Under the pieces are notes generated by a model that had not been told where the DNA came from, searched no databases, and saw only the letters and a program-made list of their open reading frames with translations. The translations under genes and the position numbers were made by a program. A stretch of 64,000 bases of DNA from Thermoleophilia bacterium SCSIO 60948 (GTDB lineage: Bacteria; Actinomycetota; Thermoleophilia; Solirubrobacterales; 70-9): NCBI GenBank assembly GCA_021496505.1, contig CP053031.1, positions 186,001-250,000 of the forward strand, read 5' to 3'. Shown one piece after another: positions 34,632-44,872 of this stretch (position 1 is the first letter of the stretch; every line of letters starts with the position of its first letter).

Positions 34632-34675
34632 CGCCCCACGTCTACGTCCGACGTGGGGCGCACCCTTCGCGGGTG
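34632..34675 (+). promoter_or_regulatory. Tandem hairpins in the dnaB leader
   Basis: An 11-bp perfect hairpin (bases 34632-34642 with 34650-34660, loop TACGTCC) is followed at once by a 5-bp hairpin (CACCC / GGGTG, loop TTCGC). They end about 50 nt before the dnaB start. There is no T-run, so they do not look like a terminator. The first palindrome (CGCCCCACGT...ACGTGGGGCG) could also be a protein site. A role in control of dnaB is inferred from position. Confidence 0.45.
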
Positions 34676-34726
34676 GGCTTCTATCCACCAGACGACCCGC
34701 CCGCCGCGCACGGGCGCAGAGGAGAC

Positions 34727-36160
34727 ATGGCCTCGATCGACGCCACCACACCACCCCAGAATCTCGAGGCCGAGGAGTCGGTGCTCGGGGCGATGATGGT
34801 GTCGGAGTCGGCGATCTCGGCGGTGCTGCTCGACACGCGGCTGCGCAAGGAGGACTTCTACCGCCACTCCCACCGGCTGATCTTCGGCGCGGCGCTCGGC
34901 CTCCACGACGACTCCGAGCCCGTCGACGCCCTGACGGTCTCGGCCTGGCTCGAGGAGAAGGGCGAGCTCGCCGAGGCCGGCGGCAAGGAGGCGGTCTCGC
35001 ATCTCGCCTCGACCGTCCCGGCGGCCGGCAACGCGGCCCACTACGCGAAGATCGTCAAGGCCAACTCGCTGCTCAGGCGGCTGCTCGAGACCTCGCACAA
35101 GGTCCAGAAGTCGGTCTTCGAGCACGAGGGCGAGCCGCAGGAGCTGCTCGAGCGCGCCCAGTCGGATCTGTTCAAGGTCGCGACCGAGGACACGACGAAG
35201 GACTTCACCAAGCTCGAGGACATCCTCCTCGCCGAGGTCACTCGCCTCGAGGAGCTCTCGACCGGCAAGCGCCAGATGACCGGCACCCGGTCGGGGTTCG
35301 TCGACCTCGACGAGCTCCTCGGCGGCTTCCAGCCCGGCAACATGATCGTCCTCGCGGCGCGGCCCTCGATCGGCAAGTCGGCGCTCGTCGTCAACATCGC
35401 CGAGAACGCCGCGCTCAAGGACGGCAAGACGGTCGCCTTCTTCTCACTCGAGATGTCGGAGACCGAGCTCGCGCACCGCTTCATCGCCAGCCGGGCGCGG
35501 ATCGCCGGCGACCTGCTTCGCAAGGGCAAGGTCTCCGAGTCGAAGTGGCCCAGGGTCATGAAGGCGATGAACGAGCTCAACGAGCTGCCGCTCTGGCTCG
35601 ACGACTCGTCGGACCTCTCGATGCTCGAGCTGCGCGCGAAGTGCCGGCGCCTGGCGACGACCGAGGGTCAGCTCGGGCTCGTGATCGTCGACTACATGCA
35701 GCTGATGCGCCCTGAGGACCCGAAGGTGAACCGCGTCGAGCAGGTCGGCCAGATCTCGCGCGGTCTCAAGATCCTCGCCAAGGAGCTGAACGTCCCGGTG
35801 ATCGGGCTCTCGCAGCTCTCGCGAACCCCCGAGACCCGCCCCGACAAGCGCCCGATCCTCTCCGACCTGCGCGAGTCCGGGAACATCGAGCAGGACGCCG
35901 ACGTCGTCATGTTCATCTACCGCGACGCGGTCTACAACGAGGAGGCCGAGCCCTCGGAGGCCGAGCTGATCATCGCCAAGCACCGAAACGGCCCGGTCGG
36001 CAAGGTCGATCTGAACTTCCTCGGTCTCTATCCGCTGTTCGGCAACCCGCCCGGGCGCGGTCGCGATCCGGGTCCGATGCCGCCGGTCGAGGTCCCGGAG
36101 CCCGCGGCTGCCGGCGGCGATCTCGGCGGCGGAGCCGGCGACTACGACGATGTCTTCTAG
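34727..36160 (+). CDS. dnaB: Replicative DNA helicase
   Basis: The 477-residue DnaB unwinds DNA at the replication fork. It has the N-terminal helical collar domain (PQNLEAEESVLGAMM) and the RecA-like motor. Walker A is ARPSIGKSAL (Lys217), Walker B includes LVIVDYMQLM, and the late motifs are LSQLSRTPETRPDKRP and DLRESGNIEQDADVVMFIYRD. No intein is present. The ATG behind AGAGGAG is chosen over an upstream alternative. Its stop is followed directly by the ATG of the AAA+ protein with no gap (TAGATG). Confidence 0.93.
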   Translation: MASIDATTPPQNLEAEESVLGAMMVSESAISAVLLDTRLRKEDFYRHSHRLIFGAALGLHDDSEPVDALTVSAWLEEKGELAEAGGKEAVSHLASTVPAAGNAAHYAKIVKANSLLRRLLETSHKVQKSVFEHEGEPQELLERAQSDLFKVATEDTTKDFTKLEDILLAEVTRLEELSTGKRQMTGTRSGFVDLDELLGGFQPGNMIVLAARPSIGKSALVVNIAENAALKDGKTVAFFSLEMSETELAHRFIASRARIAGDLLRKGKVSESKWPRVMKAMNELNELPLWLDDSSDLSMLELRAKCRRLATTEGQLGLVIVDYMQLMRPEDPKVNRVEQVGQISRGLKILAKELNVPVIGLSQLSRTPETRPDKRPILSDLRESGNIEQDADVVMFIYRDAVYNEEAEPSEAELIIAKHRNGPVGKVDLNFLGLYPLFGNPPGRGRDPGPMPPVEVPEPAAAGGDLGGGAGDYDDVF

Positions 36161-36913
36161 ATGAGCGGCGTCGCCCGAATCCCCAACGCCTCGGACTACC
36201 CGTGCCCGTACGGCCGCTGCGACGGCAGCGGCTGGATCCTCGATGACGAGAACTTCACCGCCGAGTGCGAGTGCCGGGCCGAGCGCAACGCTCGCCGGCG
36301 CCAGCGTGGCGTCGCCTCGGCGATCCCGGCTCGCTACCGCGGGGTCTCCTTCGATCGCCCGCCGATCTCCGACATCGCCCGCAAGCCCGAGGGGCGCCAC
36401 GTCGTCGACACGGTGCGCCGCTACGTCGAGGATCTCGACGCCCAGCTCGCGGCCGGCCGCGGCCTCTGGTTCATGGGCGACGTCGGGACCGGCAAGACGA
36501 GCCTCGCGATGCTGATCAGCCAGTACGCCTCGCAGGCCAGGCGGACGACCGCCATCTACTCGCTGCCACGCCTGCTGGCACGGATCCGGCGCACGTTCGA
36601 CGCCGATCCGGGCGAGGAGTCCTACCTGTCGTTCTTCGAGCGGCTGACGTCGGTCGACCTGCTCCAGATCGACGACCTCGGCGCGGAGAAGAGCTCGGAG
36701 TGGGTGCTCGAGCAGCTCTACGCGCTGATCGATGAGCGCTACGTCTCAGAGCGCGCGGTCGTCGTCACGACGAACCTCGACCTGCCCGAACTCGAGGCGC
36801 AGATCGGGCCGCGGACGGTCTCGCGGCTGATCGAGATCTGCGGCGACCCGCTGCGGCTCGTCGGCGACGATCTGCGCCTCCACGGCGAGGACACGCGCTT
36901 CCGCGCCGCATGA
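36161..36913 (+). CDS. DnaC/DnaI-like AAA+ ATPase, probable helicase loader
   Basis: The 250-residue protein has an N-terminal cysteine cluster (Cys15, Cys20, Cys36, Cys38) that may bind zinc, as in DnaI-type loaders. An AAA+ domain follows with Walker A GDVGTGKTS (residues 106-114), Walker B LLQIDDLGAE (Asp171, Asp172), and a VVVTTNLDLPEL sensor 1 segment with an RTVSRLIEIC arginine segment. It abuts dnaB with no gap, as expected for a helicase loader. Most Actinobacteria use DciA instead, so this arrangement is notable. Confidence 0.75.
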   Translation: MSGVARIPNASDYPCPYGRCDGSGWILDDENFTAECECRAERNARRRQRGVASAIPARYRGVSFDRPPISDIARKPEGRHVVDTVRRYVEDLDAQLAAGRGLWFMGDVGTGKTSLAMLISQYASQARRTTAIYSLPRLLARIRRTFDADPGEESYLSFFERLTSVDLLQIDDLGAEKSSEWVLEQLYALIDERYVSERAVVVTTNLDLPELEAQIGPRTVSRLIEICGDPLRLVGDDLRLHGEDTRFRAA

Positions 36914-38248
<1,335 letters not shown>

Positions 38249-38294
38249 GCGGCCCACAGCCCCTCCCGCGGCGCGCCGATAAGCTGCCGCGCGC

Positions 38295-40064
38295 ATGTTC
38301 GAGAAGGTGCTCGTAGCCAACCGCGGCGAGATCGCGGTCCGCGTAATCAGGACGCTCAAGGAGATGGGTATCGGCTCGGTCGCCGTCTACTCCGAGGCCG
38401 ACCGGGAGACGATCCCGGTCCGGGTCGCCGACGAGGCGCACCTGCTGGGCCCCGCGACACCGGCCGAGAGCTATCTCAACATCGAGCGGATCATCGAGGT
38501 CTGCAAGGAGTCCGGCGCCGAGGCGGTCCACCCCGGCTACGGCTTCCTGGCTGAGAACGCGACCTTCGCCCGCGCCTGCGAGGAGGCGGGGATCGTCTGG
38601 ATCGGTCCGCCGCCCTCGGCGATCGAGGCGATGGGTTCGAAGACGAAGGCCCGCGAGATCATGCAGAAGGCCGACGTTCCGATCGTGCCGGGCTCGACCG
38701 AGCCCTCGCCGGACGTCGACGCAGCCCGCGAGCGCGCCGAGGAGATCGGCTATCCGATCGCCTGCAAGGCGGCCGGCGGCGGTGGCGGCAAGGGCTTCCG
38801 CGTCGCGATGTCGGCCGACGAGCTCGCCGACGCCTTCGAGGGCGCCGCGCGCGAGGGCGAGAAGTTCTTCTCCGACCCGACCGTCTACCTCGAGCGCTAC
38901 CTCGAGGACCCGCGCCACGTCGAGGTCCAGGTGCTCGCCGACTCGCACGGCAACGTCATCCACCTCGGCGAGCGCGACTGCTCGATCCAGCGCCGCCACC
39001 AGAAGCTGATCGAGGAGGCCCCGGCCCCGCACGTCGACGAGGAGATGCGAGCGCGGATCGGCAAGATCGCGACCGATGCCGCCGAGGCCGTCGGCTATCG
39101 CGGCGCCGGGACCGTCGAGGGAATGCAGGTCGGCGAGGACTACTTCTTCCTCGAGATGAACACCCGCGTCCAGGTCGAGCACTGCGTGACGGAGATGGTC
39201 ACCGGCATCGACATCGTCCGCGAGCAGATCCGGATCGCCGCCGGCGAGGAGCTCTCGATCCTGCAGGAGCAGCTCGAGATGCGCGGGCACGCGATCGAGT
39301 GCCGGATCAACGCCGAGGCGGCCCACAAGAACTTCGCCCCGGCGCCGGGCAAGATCACCGACTACATCGAGCCCTCGGGACCGGGCGTCCGCGTCGACTC
39401 GGGCCTCGAGGCGGGCTCGGAGGTCACGCCGCTCTACGACCCGATGGTCGCGAAGCTGATCACCTGGGACGTCGACCGCGGTCGCGCCACCGCGCGGATG
39501 ATCCGCGCGCTCGACGAGTACCGGATCGAGCCGCTCACGACCCTGATCGGATTCCACAAGGCGATCCTCGCCACCGAGCAGTGGCGGAACGCCGAGACCT
39601 GCCGCGACCTCGTCGGCGACAGGGACTGGCTCAAGTCGCTCAAGCCGCCTGAGGCGCCGGCGCCCTCGGGCGACGACGAGGACGCCGAGGAGCTCACCGA
39701 GCGCACCTACCAGGTCGAGGTCGACGGTCGCCTCCACGCCGTCAAGGTGATCGGCGCCGCGCCGGTCGGCGCGGTCGCGGCCGGGCCCGCCGCCGGCGCG
39801 AAGCGCCCGCCGAAGCGCGAGCGCTCGAAGTCGGGCGGCGGCGGTGGCGGTGGCAACGGCCTCGCTTCGCCGCTTCAGGGAACGATCCTGAAGGTCGCCG
39901 TCGAAAAGGACGCCGAGGTCGCCGAGGGCGATCTGATCTGCGTCATCGAGGCGATGAAGATGGAGAACGAGATCACCGCCCACAAGGCGGGCAAGGTGAC
40001 CGAGCTCGCGGTCTCCGAGGGTGCGTCGGTCGCCTCAGGCGATCCGATCTGCACGATCGAGTAG
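38295..40064 (+). CDS. Biotin-dependent carboxylase alpha subunit (biotin carboxylase + BCCP)
   Basis: The 589-residue protein fuses a biotin carboxylase (residues 1-450; FEKVLVANRGEIAVRVIRTLKEMG, KAAGGGGGKGFRV glycine loop, ERDCSIQRRHQKLIEEAP) to a C-terminal biotin carrier domain with EAMKMEN (biotinyl Lys555). A Lys/Gly/Arg-rich linker joins them. Such alpha chains serve acetyl-, propionyl- or methylcrotonyl-CoA carboxylases. No carboxyltransferase beta gene is adjacent, so the substrate cannot be told here. It may supply malonyl- or methylmalonyl-CoA. Confidence 0.9.
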   Translation: MFEKVLVANRGEIAVRVIRTLKEMGIGSVAVYSEADRETIPVRVADEAHLLGPATPAESYLNIERIIEVCKESGAEAVHPGYGFLAENATFARACEEAGIVWIGPPPSAIEAMGSKTKAREIMQKADVPIVPGSTEPSPDVDAARERAEEIGYPIACKAAGGGGGKGFRVAMSADELADAFEGAAREGEKFFSDPTVYLERYLEDPRHVEVQVLADSHGNVIHLGERDCSIQRRHQKLIEEAPAPHVDEEMRARIGKIATDAAEAVGYRGAGTVEGMQVGEDYFFLEMNTRVQVEHCVTEMVTGIDIVREQIRIAAGEELSILQEQLEMRGHAIECRINAEAAHKNFAPAPGKITDYIEPSGPGVRVDSGLEAGSEVTPLYDPMVAKLITWDVDRGRATARMIRALDEYRIEPLTTLIGFHKAILATEQWRNAETCRDLVGDRDWLKSLKPPEAPAPSGDDEDAEELTERTYQVEVDGRLHAVKVIGAAPVGAVAAGPAAGAKRPPKRERSKSGGGGGGGNGLASPLQGTILKVAVEKDAEVAEGDLICVIEAMKMENEITAHKAGKVTELAVSEGASVASGDPICTIE

Positions 40065-40067
40065 CTC

Positions 40068-41021
40068 GTGGCTCCCCCGGCGATCGAGGGGATGCCGTGG
40101 CGCTCGCCGACCGACGAGGGCCGCCGTGAGCTGAGCACCAGGCCGAAGGTCCCGCTTCCGCCCGGACGTATCCCGCTGCGCCGAAACGGCGTCCTTCGCA
40201 AGCAGTGGCGCTGGGTCGGCGCCTTCTCCGACGAGATCGCCGTCTGCGCCGCGCGTGTGAAGGTCGGCCCGATCGGCCAGGTCTTCTGGGCGATCCACGA
40301 GCGCGAGACCGGAGCGCTTCACGAGGACGTCTCGCTCCGCCTGCCCGCCGCGCGCGGCGGAGTCTGGACCGAGGCCCCGAAGGACTCCGGCAAGACCGGC
40401 ATCCGCGATCACTCGCCCGACCACGGCTCGGTCGTCCGGATCGAGGGCAAGACGGCCGCGGGAGAGAGGATCCGCGGCTTCCTGCGCTTCGGCGGCGGCG
40501 AGTGGGTCGCGGCGGTCTGTCCCGCCGAGCCCGAGGGCAACTACGTCTGGACGCGAAAGCGCGCCGGGCACGAGGTCGGGATCGACATCCGGATCGGCGA
40601 CCGGCGGATCGAGCAGACGGGTCGCGGCGTCGAGGACGAGACGCTGGGCTACCACCCCCACCACACCGTCTGGGGTTGGTCGGCCGGTGTCGGGCAGACG
40701 AAGGACGGCCGGGCGGTCGCCTGGAACCTCGTCGCCGGCGTCAACGACCCGCCCGAGCTAAGCGAGCGCGCGATCTGGATCGACGGGGAGCCGTCCGAGC
40801 CGGGCCCGGTGACGTTCGACGGCACGAGCGCGGTCCGCGGCGCCGACGGCTCCGAGCTCCGCTTCACCGCCGAGGCCGAACGCACGATGGCCGACTCCAA
40901 GCCGTTCGTCTCCTACGAGCTCTCACAGCCGCTCGGGCGCTTCGAGGGAACCCTGCCGGGCGGCATCGAGCTCGCGCCAGGCGCCCTGGGCGTGATGGAA
41001 AGCCAAGACGCTCGCTGGTAG
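40068..41021 (+). CDS. DUF2804-family protein
   Basis: The 317-residue protein matches DUF2804, a family with an AttH-like lipocalin-type fold. Typical segments are GVLRKQWRWVGAFSDE, GNYVWTRKRAG, LGYHPHHTVWGWSAGVGQT and GRAVAWNLVAGVND. The biochemical role is unknown; a link to lipids is only a suggestion from the fold. It follows the carboxylase alpha gene by 3 nt, so it may be co-expressed with it. GTG is the start. The following 130 nt hold no gene. Confidence 0.75.
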   Translation: MAPPAIEGMPWRSPTDEGRRELSTRPKVPLPPGRIPLRRNGVLRKQWRWVGAFSDEIAVCAARVKVGPIGQVFWAIHERETGALHEDVSLRLPAARGGVWTEAPKDSGKTGIRDHSPDHGSVVRIEGKTAAGERIRGFLRFGGGEWVAAVCPAEPEGNYVWTRKRAGHEVGIDIRIGDRRIEQTGRGVEDETLGYHPHHTVWGWSAGVGQTKDGRAVAWNLVAGVNDPPELSERAIWIDGEPSEPGPVTFDGTSAVRGADGSELRFTAEAERTMADSKPFVSYELSQPLGRFEGTLPGGIELAPGALGVMESQDARW

Positions 41022-41155
41022 GCGGTCTGTCTCCGCCCGGGCGGAGCCTGCAAAGCGGCGCCAGTCGGGGTCATCGGTCGGTCGTGTGCGAAGCACACTT
41101 CCCTCCCTGCTTCCCCCGACTGCCTTGCTTTTCGGCCCTGTTCGGTAGACGCTCG

Positions 41156-41797
41156 TCAGCCGACGATCTGCCACCGCCATGGTGGCTCTTCGGCCTTCGT
41201 GAATCGGAAGTGGTTGCGGCGGGGGAGGGTCTCGAGCGGGACGAGTGCCGGGACGTCTGACTCGAGCAGGGGCGTCGACTCGTAGGTCGCGACCTCGCCC
41301 GCCGGGAGCGAGCGGACGACCCGCTCCCAGCCGAGGGTCGGCCGGTAGAGCCAGTATGTGATCTCGACTCCGCCGCCGGTCGCGCGACGCGTGTCTTCCA
41401 CCGAGACGAACGCGGTCGTCCGCCGGTTCGACGCTGTGAGCCGCGGCGACCCCGGCCCCGGCGCCGCGCAGGTCGTGCTCCGGCAGCGCCGGAAGTCGAC
41501 CGGCAAGAGCGCGCCGGAGCCCGCCGAGGTCGCGCTCGGCTCCGGGGCGAGGGCGCGGACGGCGCCGGCCACCGCGCGGCCGTAGGCCGTCGTCAGCGGA
41601 TCGCGCCAGCAGGTGTCCGAGAGGACGGCCGCGCAGCGGATCCTCCGTGTCACCGACTCGCCGAGCTCGCGCGCGTTGCGCTCGCCGCCGCCGGCCGCGA
41701 AGGCCGAGATCGCGGCGAGCAGGAGCAGCGCGAGCAGGCAGACGAGCCCGGCGTGCTCGACGCTCGCCGTACCTCGTTCGGAGCGCCCGGCGGCCAT
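41156..41797 (-). CDS. TadE/pilin-like exported protein, function unknown
   Basis: The 213-residue protein begins with a short charged leader and RGTASVEHAGLVCLLALLLLAA, resembling TadE/TadG-type or prepilin N-termini (Glu near the start of a hydrophobic helix). The exported part has two pairs of cysteines (RCAAVLSDTCW and RRCRSTTC) and no family match. If processed by a prepilin peptidase it could join an envelope-spanning filament, but no tad genes are nearby. Weakly supported function; a sound frame. Confidence 0.55.
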   Translation of the reverse strand: MAAGRSERGTASVEHAGLVCLLALLLLAAISAFAAGGGERNARELGESVTRRIRCAAVLSDTCWRDPLTTAYGRAVAGAVRALAPEPSATSAGSGALLPVDFRRCRSTTCAAPGPGSPRLTASNRRTTAFVSVEDTRRATGGGVEITYWLYRPTLGWERVVRSLPAGEVATYESTPLLESDVPALVPLETLPRRNHFRFTKAEEPPWRWQIVG

Positions 41798-41886
41798 CCG
41801 CCGACGCTAGGCGCGACGAGCGCGCCGGTGGCGCGCTCGTCGTGACGATTGACTCCCGGCCCGCAGGCGCGGGCACGGCGCTCGGC

Positions 41887-42159
41887 CTAGGAGAGCCCCT
41901 GGCGGGCTTCGCGGACGAGCGTGACCGCCTCGGGGAACACGATCCGGATCGCGTCCCGGACCTGCTTCGCCTGATCGTCGGAGGAGCCCTGGAGGTTGAG
42001 CCGGTTGATCGAAGCGACGGTCATGTCGACCGCGAGCTTGATCGCGTTGTCGGCCCAGGCGACCTTCTGGGCGCCCTGCATCTGCTCGGCCATCTCCGCC
42101 AGCCGCTCACGCAGCTCGTCCGGGTCGCCGCCGAAGAGGTTTCCGAATCCACCTTCCAT
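41887..42159 (-). CDS. Small conserved hypothetical protein, 90 aa
   Basis: The product starts MEGGFGNLFGGDPDELRERLAEMAEQ and is helical, acidic at first, then KLAVDMTVASINRLNLQGSSDDQAKQVRDAIRIVFPEAVTLVREA. It has no signal or membrane segment. A longer frame continues upstream but is low-quality Ser/Arg sequence covering the divergent SDR gene start. The family is unknown; the helical, small size suggests an accessory or YbaB-like role, but I cannot show this. Confidence 0.6.
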   Translation of the reverse strand: MEGGFGNLFGGDPDELRERLAEMAEQMQGAQKVAWADNAIKLAVDMTVASINRLNLQGSSDDQAKQVRDAIRIVFPEAVTLVREARQGLS

Positions 42160-42244
42160 GTCACCCAGGATAGGCCCGCCAGGTCCTGGCGCGGAAGCGA
42201 TTGACGGCCGGGTAATCGCCGACGGCCGGGGTACGTCGTGCGCC

Positions 42245-43048
42245 ATGCCACTACCCACCGCCTCGCCGAGCTCAGCCGCCCTCGTCACCGGAGCCTCGTC
42301 CGGCATCGGCGCCGAGATCGCGCGACGGCTCGCGCTGCGCGGGCACGGCGTGATCCTCGTCGCCCGCCGCGAGGACCGGCTGCGCGAGCTGGCCGACGAG
42401 CTCACCCGTCAGCACGACGTCCGCGCCGAGACCGTCGGCGCCGACCTCGAGACCGAAGAGGGCCGCGACGCGATGGCGGCCGCGGTCGAGAGGCTGGGCC
42501 TCGACGTCGAGGTGCTCGTCAACAACGCCGGGTTCGGCGACAGCGGGCGGTTGCACCGCGCCGAGCGCGAGAAGCTGTTGCGGATGGTGAGGCTCAACTG
42601 CGAGGCGCTGATCGACCTGCAGTCGCGCTATGTCGCGCCGATGGTCGAGCGCGGGCGGGGCGCCGTGCTCAACATCGCGTCGATGGCGGGGATGCAGCCG
42701 ATACCGGGGACCGCCGCCTACGCCGCGACGAAGGCCTTCGTGCTCTCGCTGTCCGAAGCGACCCACGCCGAGCTCGCGAGCAGCGGCGTCACCGTCACGG
42801 CGGTCTGCCCCGGGCCCGTCCGGACCGAGTTCGGCGAGGTCGCCGGGGTCGAGGAGCACCACCTCCCCGAGCGCTACTGGGCGACGGCCGACGACGTCGC
42901 CGAGGAGGCGATCTCGGGCGCCGAGCGCGGCAAGCGGGTCGTCGTGCCCGGCGGGCTCATCAACCGCGTCGGCGCGCTCGCGGGCCATCACTCGCCGCGC
43001 GCGATCCAGCTTCCGCTCACGCGGCGCCTCTGGGAGGGCAACACCTAG
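42245..43048 (+). CDS. Short-chain dehydrogenase/reductase
   Basis: The 267-residue protein is a classical SDR with the NAD(P) loop TGASSGIG, the NNAG motif in VLVNNAGFGDSGRL, catalytic Ser in NIASMAGMQP, and Tyr-x-x-x-Lys in TAAYAATKAF. The VCPGPVRTEF motif follows. Residues ARREDRL after the second strand suggest NADP preference. The substrate is unknown. The ATG behind weak spacing is chosen over a longer frame that covers the divergent 90-residue gene. Confidence 0.85.
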   Translation: MPLPTASPSSAALVTGASSGIGAEIARRLALRGHGVILVARREDRLRELADELTRQHDVRAETVGADLETEEGRDAMAAAVERLGLDVEVLVNNAGFGDSGRLHRAEREKLLRMVRLNCEALIDLQSRYVAPMVERGRGAVLNIASMAGMQPIPGTAAYAATKAFVLSLSEATHAELASSGVTVTAVCPGPVRTEFGEVAGVEEHHLPERYWATADDVAEEAISGAERGKRVVVPGGLINRVGALAGHHSPRAIQLPLTRRLWEGNT

Positions 43049-43069
43049 GCGATCGGGTAGCGCCTCGGC

Positions 43070-43630
43070 ATGCGCGATCTGATCATCACCCAGAACATCT
43101 CCCTCGACGGCGTCATCGACGCGGCCGGTGGCTGGTTCACCGCCGAGAACGACAAGCCCGAGGGCGACGCGGATCAGATGAGCGCCAATCGCGAGCACTT
43201 CGAGGCCGCCGACGCCTTCCTCTGCGGGCGAACGACGTTCGAGGAGATGCGCGGATTCTGGCCGCACCAGACCGACGATGAGACCGGCGTCTCCGACTAC
43301 CTCAACCGGGTGGCCAAGTACGTCGTCTCGAGAACGCTCGCCGACCCGGGGTGGGAGAACACGACGGCCCTCGCGGGCGACCCGGCCGAGGAGGTGGCCG
43401 AGCTCAAGCGCGCCGAAGGCCGCGACATCGTCGTGACCGGCAGCATGACCCTGCTGCCGACGCTGATCGACGCCGGTCTCGTCGACGAGTTCCGACTCTT
43501 CACCTATCCCGTCGTGCTCGGGAGCGGCGGCCGCCTGTTCGCGGACCGGACCGGCCTCGGCCGGCTCGAGACCGTCGAGGTGCGGCCGTTCTCGAACGGC
43601 GTCGTTCTCTCCCGCTACCGGACGGGCTGA
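43070..43630 (+). CDS. RibD C-terminal/dihydrofolate reductase-like protein
   Basis: The 186-residue product has the DHFR-like fold of the RibD C-terminal family: IITQNISLDGVIDAAGGWF, the CGRTTFEEMRGFWP motif, the KYVVSRTLADPGW segment, the VTGSMTLLPTLIDAGLVDEFRLFTYPVVLGSG segment. Members reduce pteridine-like or other substrates using NADPH; no specific role is known. It runs on from the SDR by 21 nt and converges with the next minus-strand gene, overlapping it by 16 nt. Confidence 0.78.
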   Translation: MRDLIITQNISLDGVIDAAGGWFTAENDKPEGDADQMSANREHFEAADAFLCGRTTFEEMRGFWPHQTDDETGVSDYLNRVAKYVVSRTLADPGWENTTALAGDPAEEVAELKRAEGRDIVVTGSMTLLPTLIDAGLVDEFRLFTYPVVLGSGGRLFADRTGLGRLETVEVRPFSNGVVLSRYRTG

Positions 43631-44343
43631 TCGCTCTCGCGCCCGCCGATCCTCGCCGGGTCGGCGAGCGAGGCCTCGGCGCGGATCTCGCCGCCGCGAC
43701 GGACGAACGAGGCGAGAAGCTCGAGCGGCGCGGAGAACACGACGATGAACGGCGTCGCGAGGACCGTCGCGATCCAGTCCGTGTAGAAGCGCAGGCGCCC
43801 GCTCGTCGCCGGGGTGATGCGGCCGGCACGCGCCTCGCGGGCGAAGTTCGGGTGGAAGGTCAGCCCGTTGACGAGCGTCTGCCACATCCGCCGCTGCGCC
43901 GCGCGGGTCCGGGGGTAGCTGATCGAGCCGAGGGTGCGCCCGCATTCGCGCGTTAGCAGCGCCAGCGAGCGCGGCGTCAGCAGGAACGAGCCCGGCGCCT
44001 CGCGGATCGCCGCCCAGCCCTCGAGTCCGATCGATGCCTGCCAGCTGGCGCGGTTCGGCGTCTGGATCGCGAGCGCGCCCGATGCCTCGGGCGTCGAGAT
44101 CGCTGCGAGCTCGGCCTCCAGGTCGATCCCACGACCGCGCGGGAGAGCCAGGCCGCAGTCCTCGCAGCGGTCGACGATCGTCTCGGGCGCGCCGTCCGGG
44201 ATCGGCATCCCGACGGTCGCCCCGCGCGCGGTCGAGAGCGTCAGCCATCCGTAGAGCTGGGCGCGACAGAGCGGGCAGCGGCCCGGCTTCGAGGCCTTCT
44301 CCTGTTCGGGCTCCGGCTCCGCCCACGCACGGCGCGGGCTCAT
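43615..44343 (-). CDS. Zinc-ribbon membrane-linked protein, function unknown
   Basis: The 242-residue product has a zinc-ribbon-like pair of CxxC motifs (RCPLCRAQLYGW and RCEDCGLALPRG). A helical domain with WQASIGLEGWAAIREAPGSFLLTPRSLALL follows, then two hydrophobic segments near the end (FYTDWIATVLATPFIVVFSAPLELL). I recognise no family; related proteins with this layout occur in Actinobacteria and some resemble SAM-methyltransferase-linked proteins. The ATG of MSPRRAWAE is chosen; an upstream ATG would extend into a basic leader. Confidence 0.55.
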   Translation of the reverse strand: MSPRRAWAEPEPEQEKASKPGRCPLCRAQLYGWLTLSTARGATVGMPIPDGAPETIVDRCEDCGLALPRGRGIDLEAELAAISTPEASGALAIQTPNRASWQASIGLEGWAAIREAPGSFLLTPRSLALLTRECGRTLGSISYPRTRAAQRRMWQTLVNGLTFHPNFAREARAGRITPATSGRLRFYTDWIATVLATPFIVVFSAPLELLASFVRRGGEIRAEASLADPARIGGRESDQPVR

Positions 44344-44434
44344 CTCCCCGCGGCTCCGTTCTCGGTGCGCAAACGCATGCCCGAATCGTAGGCACGGCGG
44401 AGCCTCGCCTCGCATCGGCTAGGTTGCGGCCCCG

Positions 44435-44872
44435 ATGCCCTCGACGCCCGCCCAGCGCGCCCGGATCGACCGCTTCGAGACGGTGATCAGGATCGCCTCG
44501 CCCGCGTTCAATCTCGTCCTCGCCGCCGGCGATCGGCTGTCGCGGATCGTCGGGCAGGACGAGCCCGTCTACCCCCTGCGCCCGCCCGGCCAGGCGTTCG
44601 AGCTCGACCGGCTTGCGAAGGAGAGCCGCGAGCGGCTCGCCGCGCAGCGCGCCGAGCGCGAGCGGATCGCGTCGGGTCAGGCCGATGAGCAGGTCGGCGC
44701 GCAGATCGGTGCCGACGCGTCCGGAGCCGGCGAGGATCAGCCGCGAGAGCCGGAGGCGGAGGCGGACGAGGGGTCCGCCGAACCGGATCCCGACTCGGCA
44801 CCGGCCTTCGACGCCGAAGCGGTGTTCGAGGACGGGGGCGACTCGGCTCCCCGCTCGGGCGCCGGCGCGTAG
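44435..44872 (+). CDS. Hypothetical protein with acidic tail
   Basis: The 145-residue product has a helical first half (RFETVIRIASPAFNLVLAAGDRLSRIVGQ, then FELDRLAKESRERLAAQ) and an acidic, low-complexity second half rich in Glu, Ala, Asp, Pro and Ser. The 3' third lies antisense to the tail of the peptide deformylase gene. I recognise no family. The first half has a hydrophobic helix that might lie in or on a membrane. Reality of the full frame is not certain. Confidence 0.5.
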   Translation: MPSTPAQRARIDRFETVIRIASPAFNLVLAAGDRLSRIVGQDEPVYPLRPPGQAFELDRLAKESRERLAAQRAERERIASGQADEQVGAQIGADASGAGEDQPREPEAEADEGSAEPDPDSAPAFDAEAVFEDGGDSAPRSGAGA

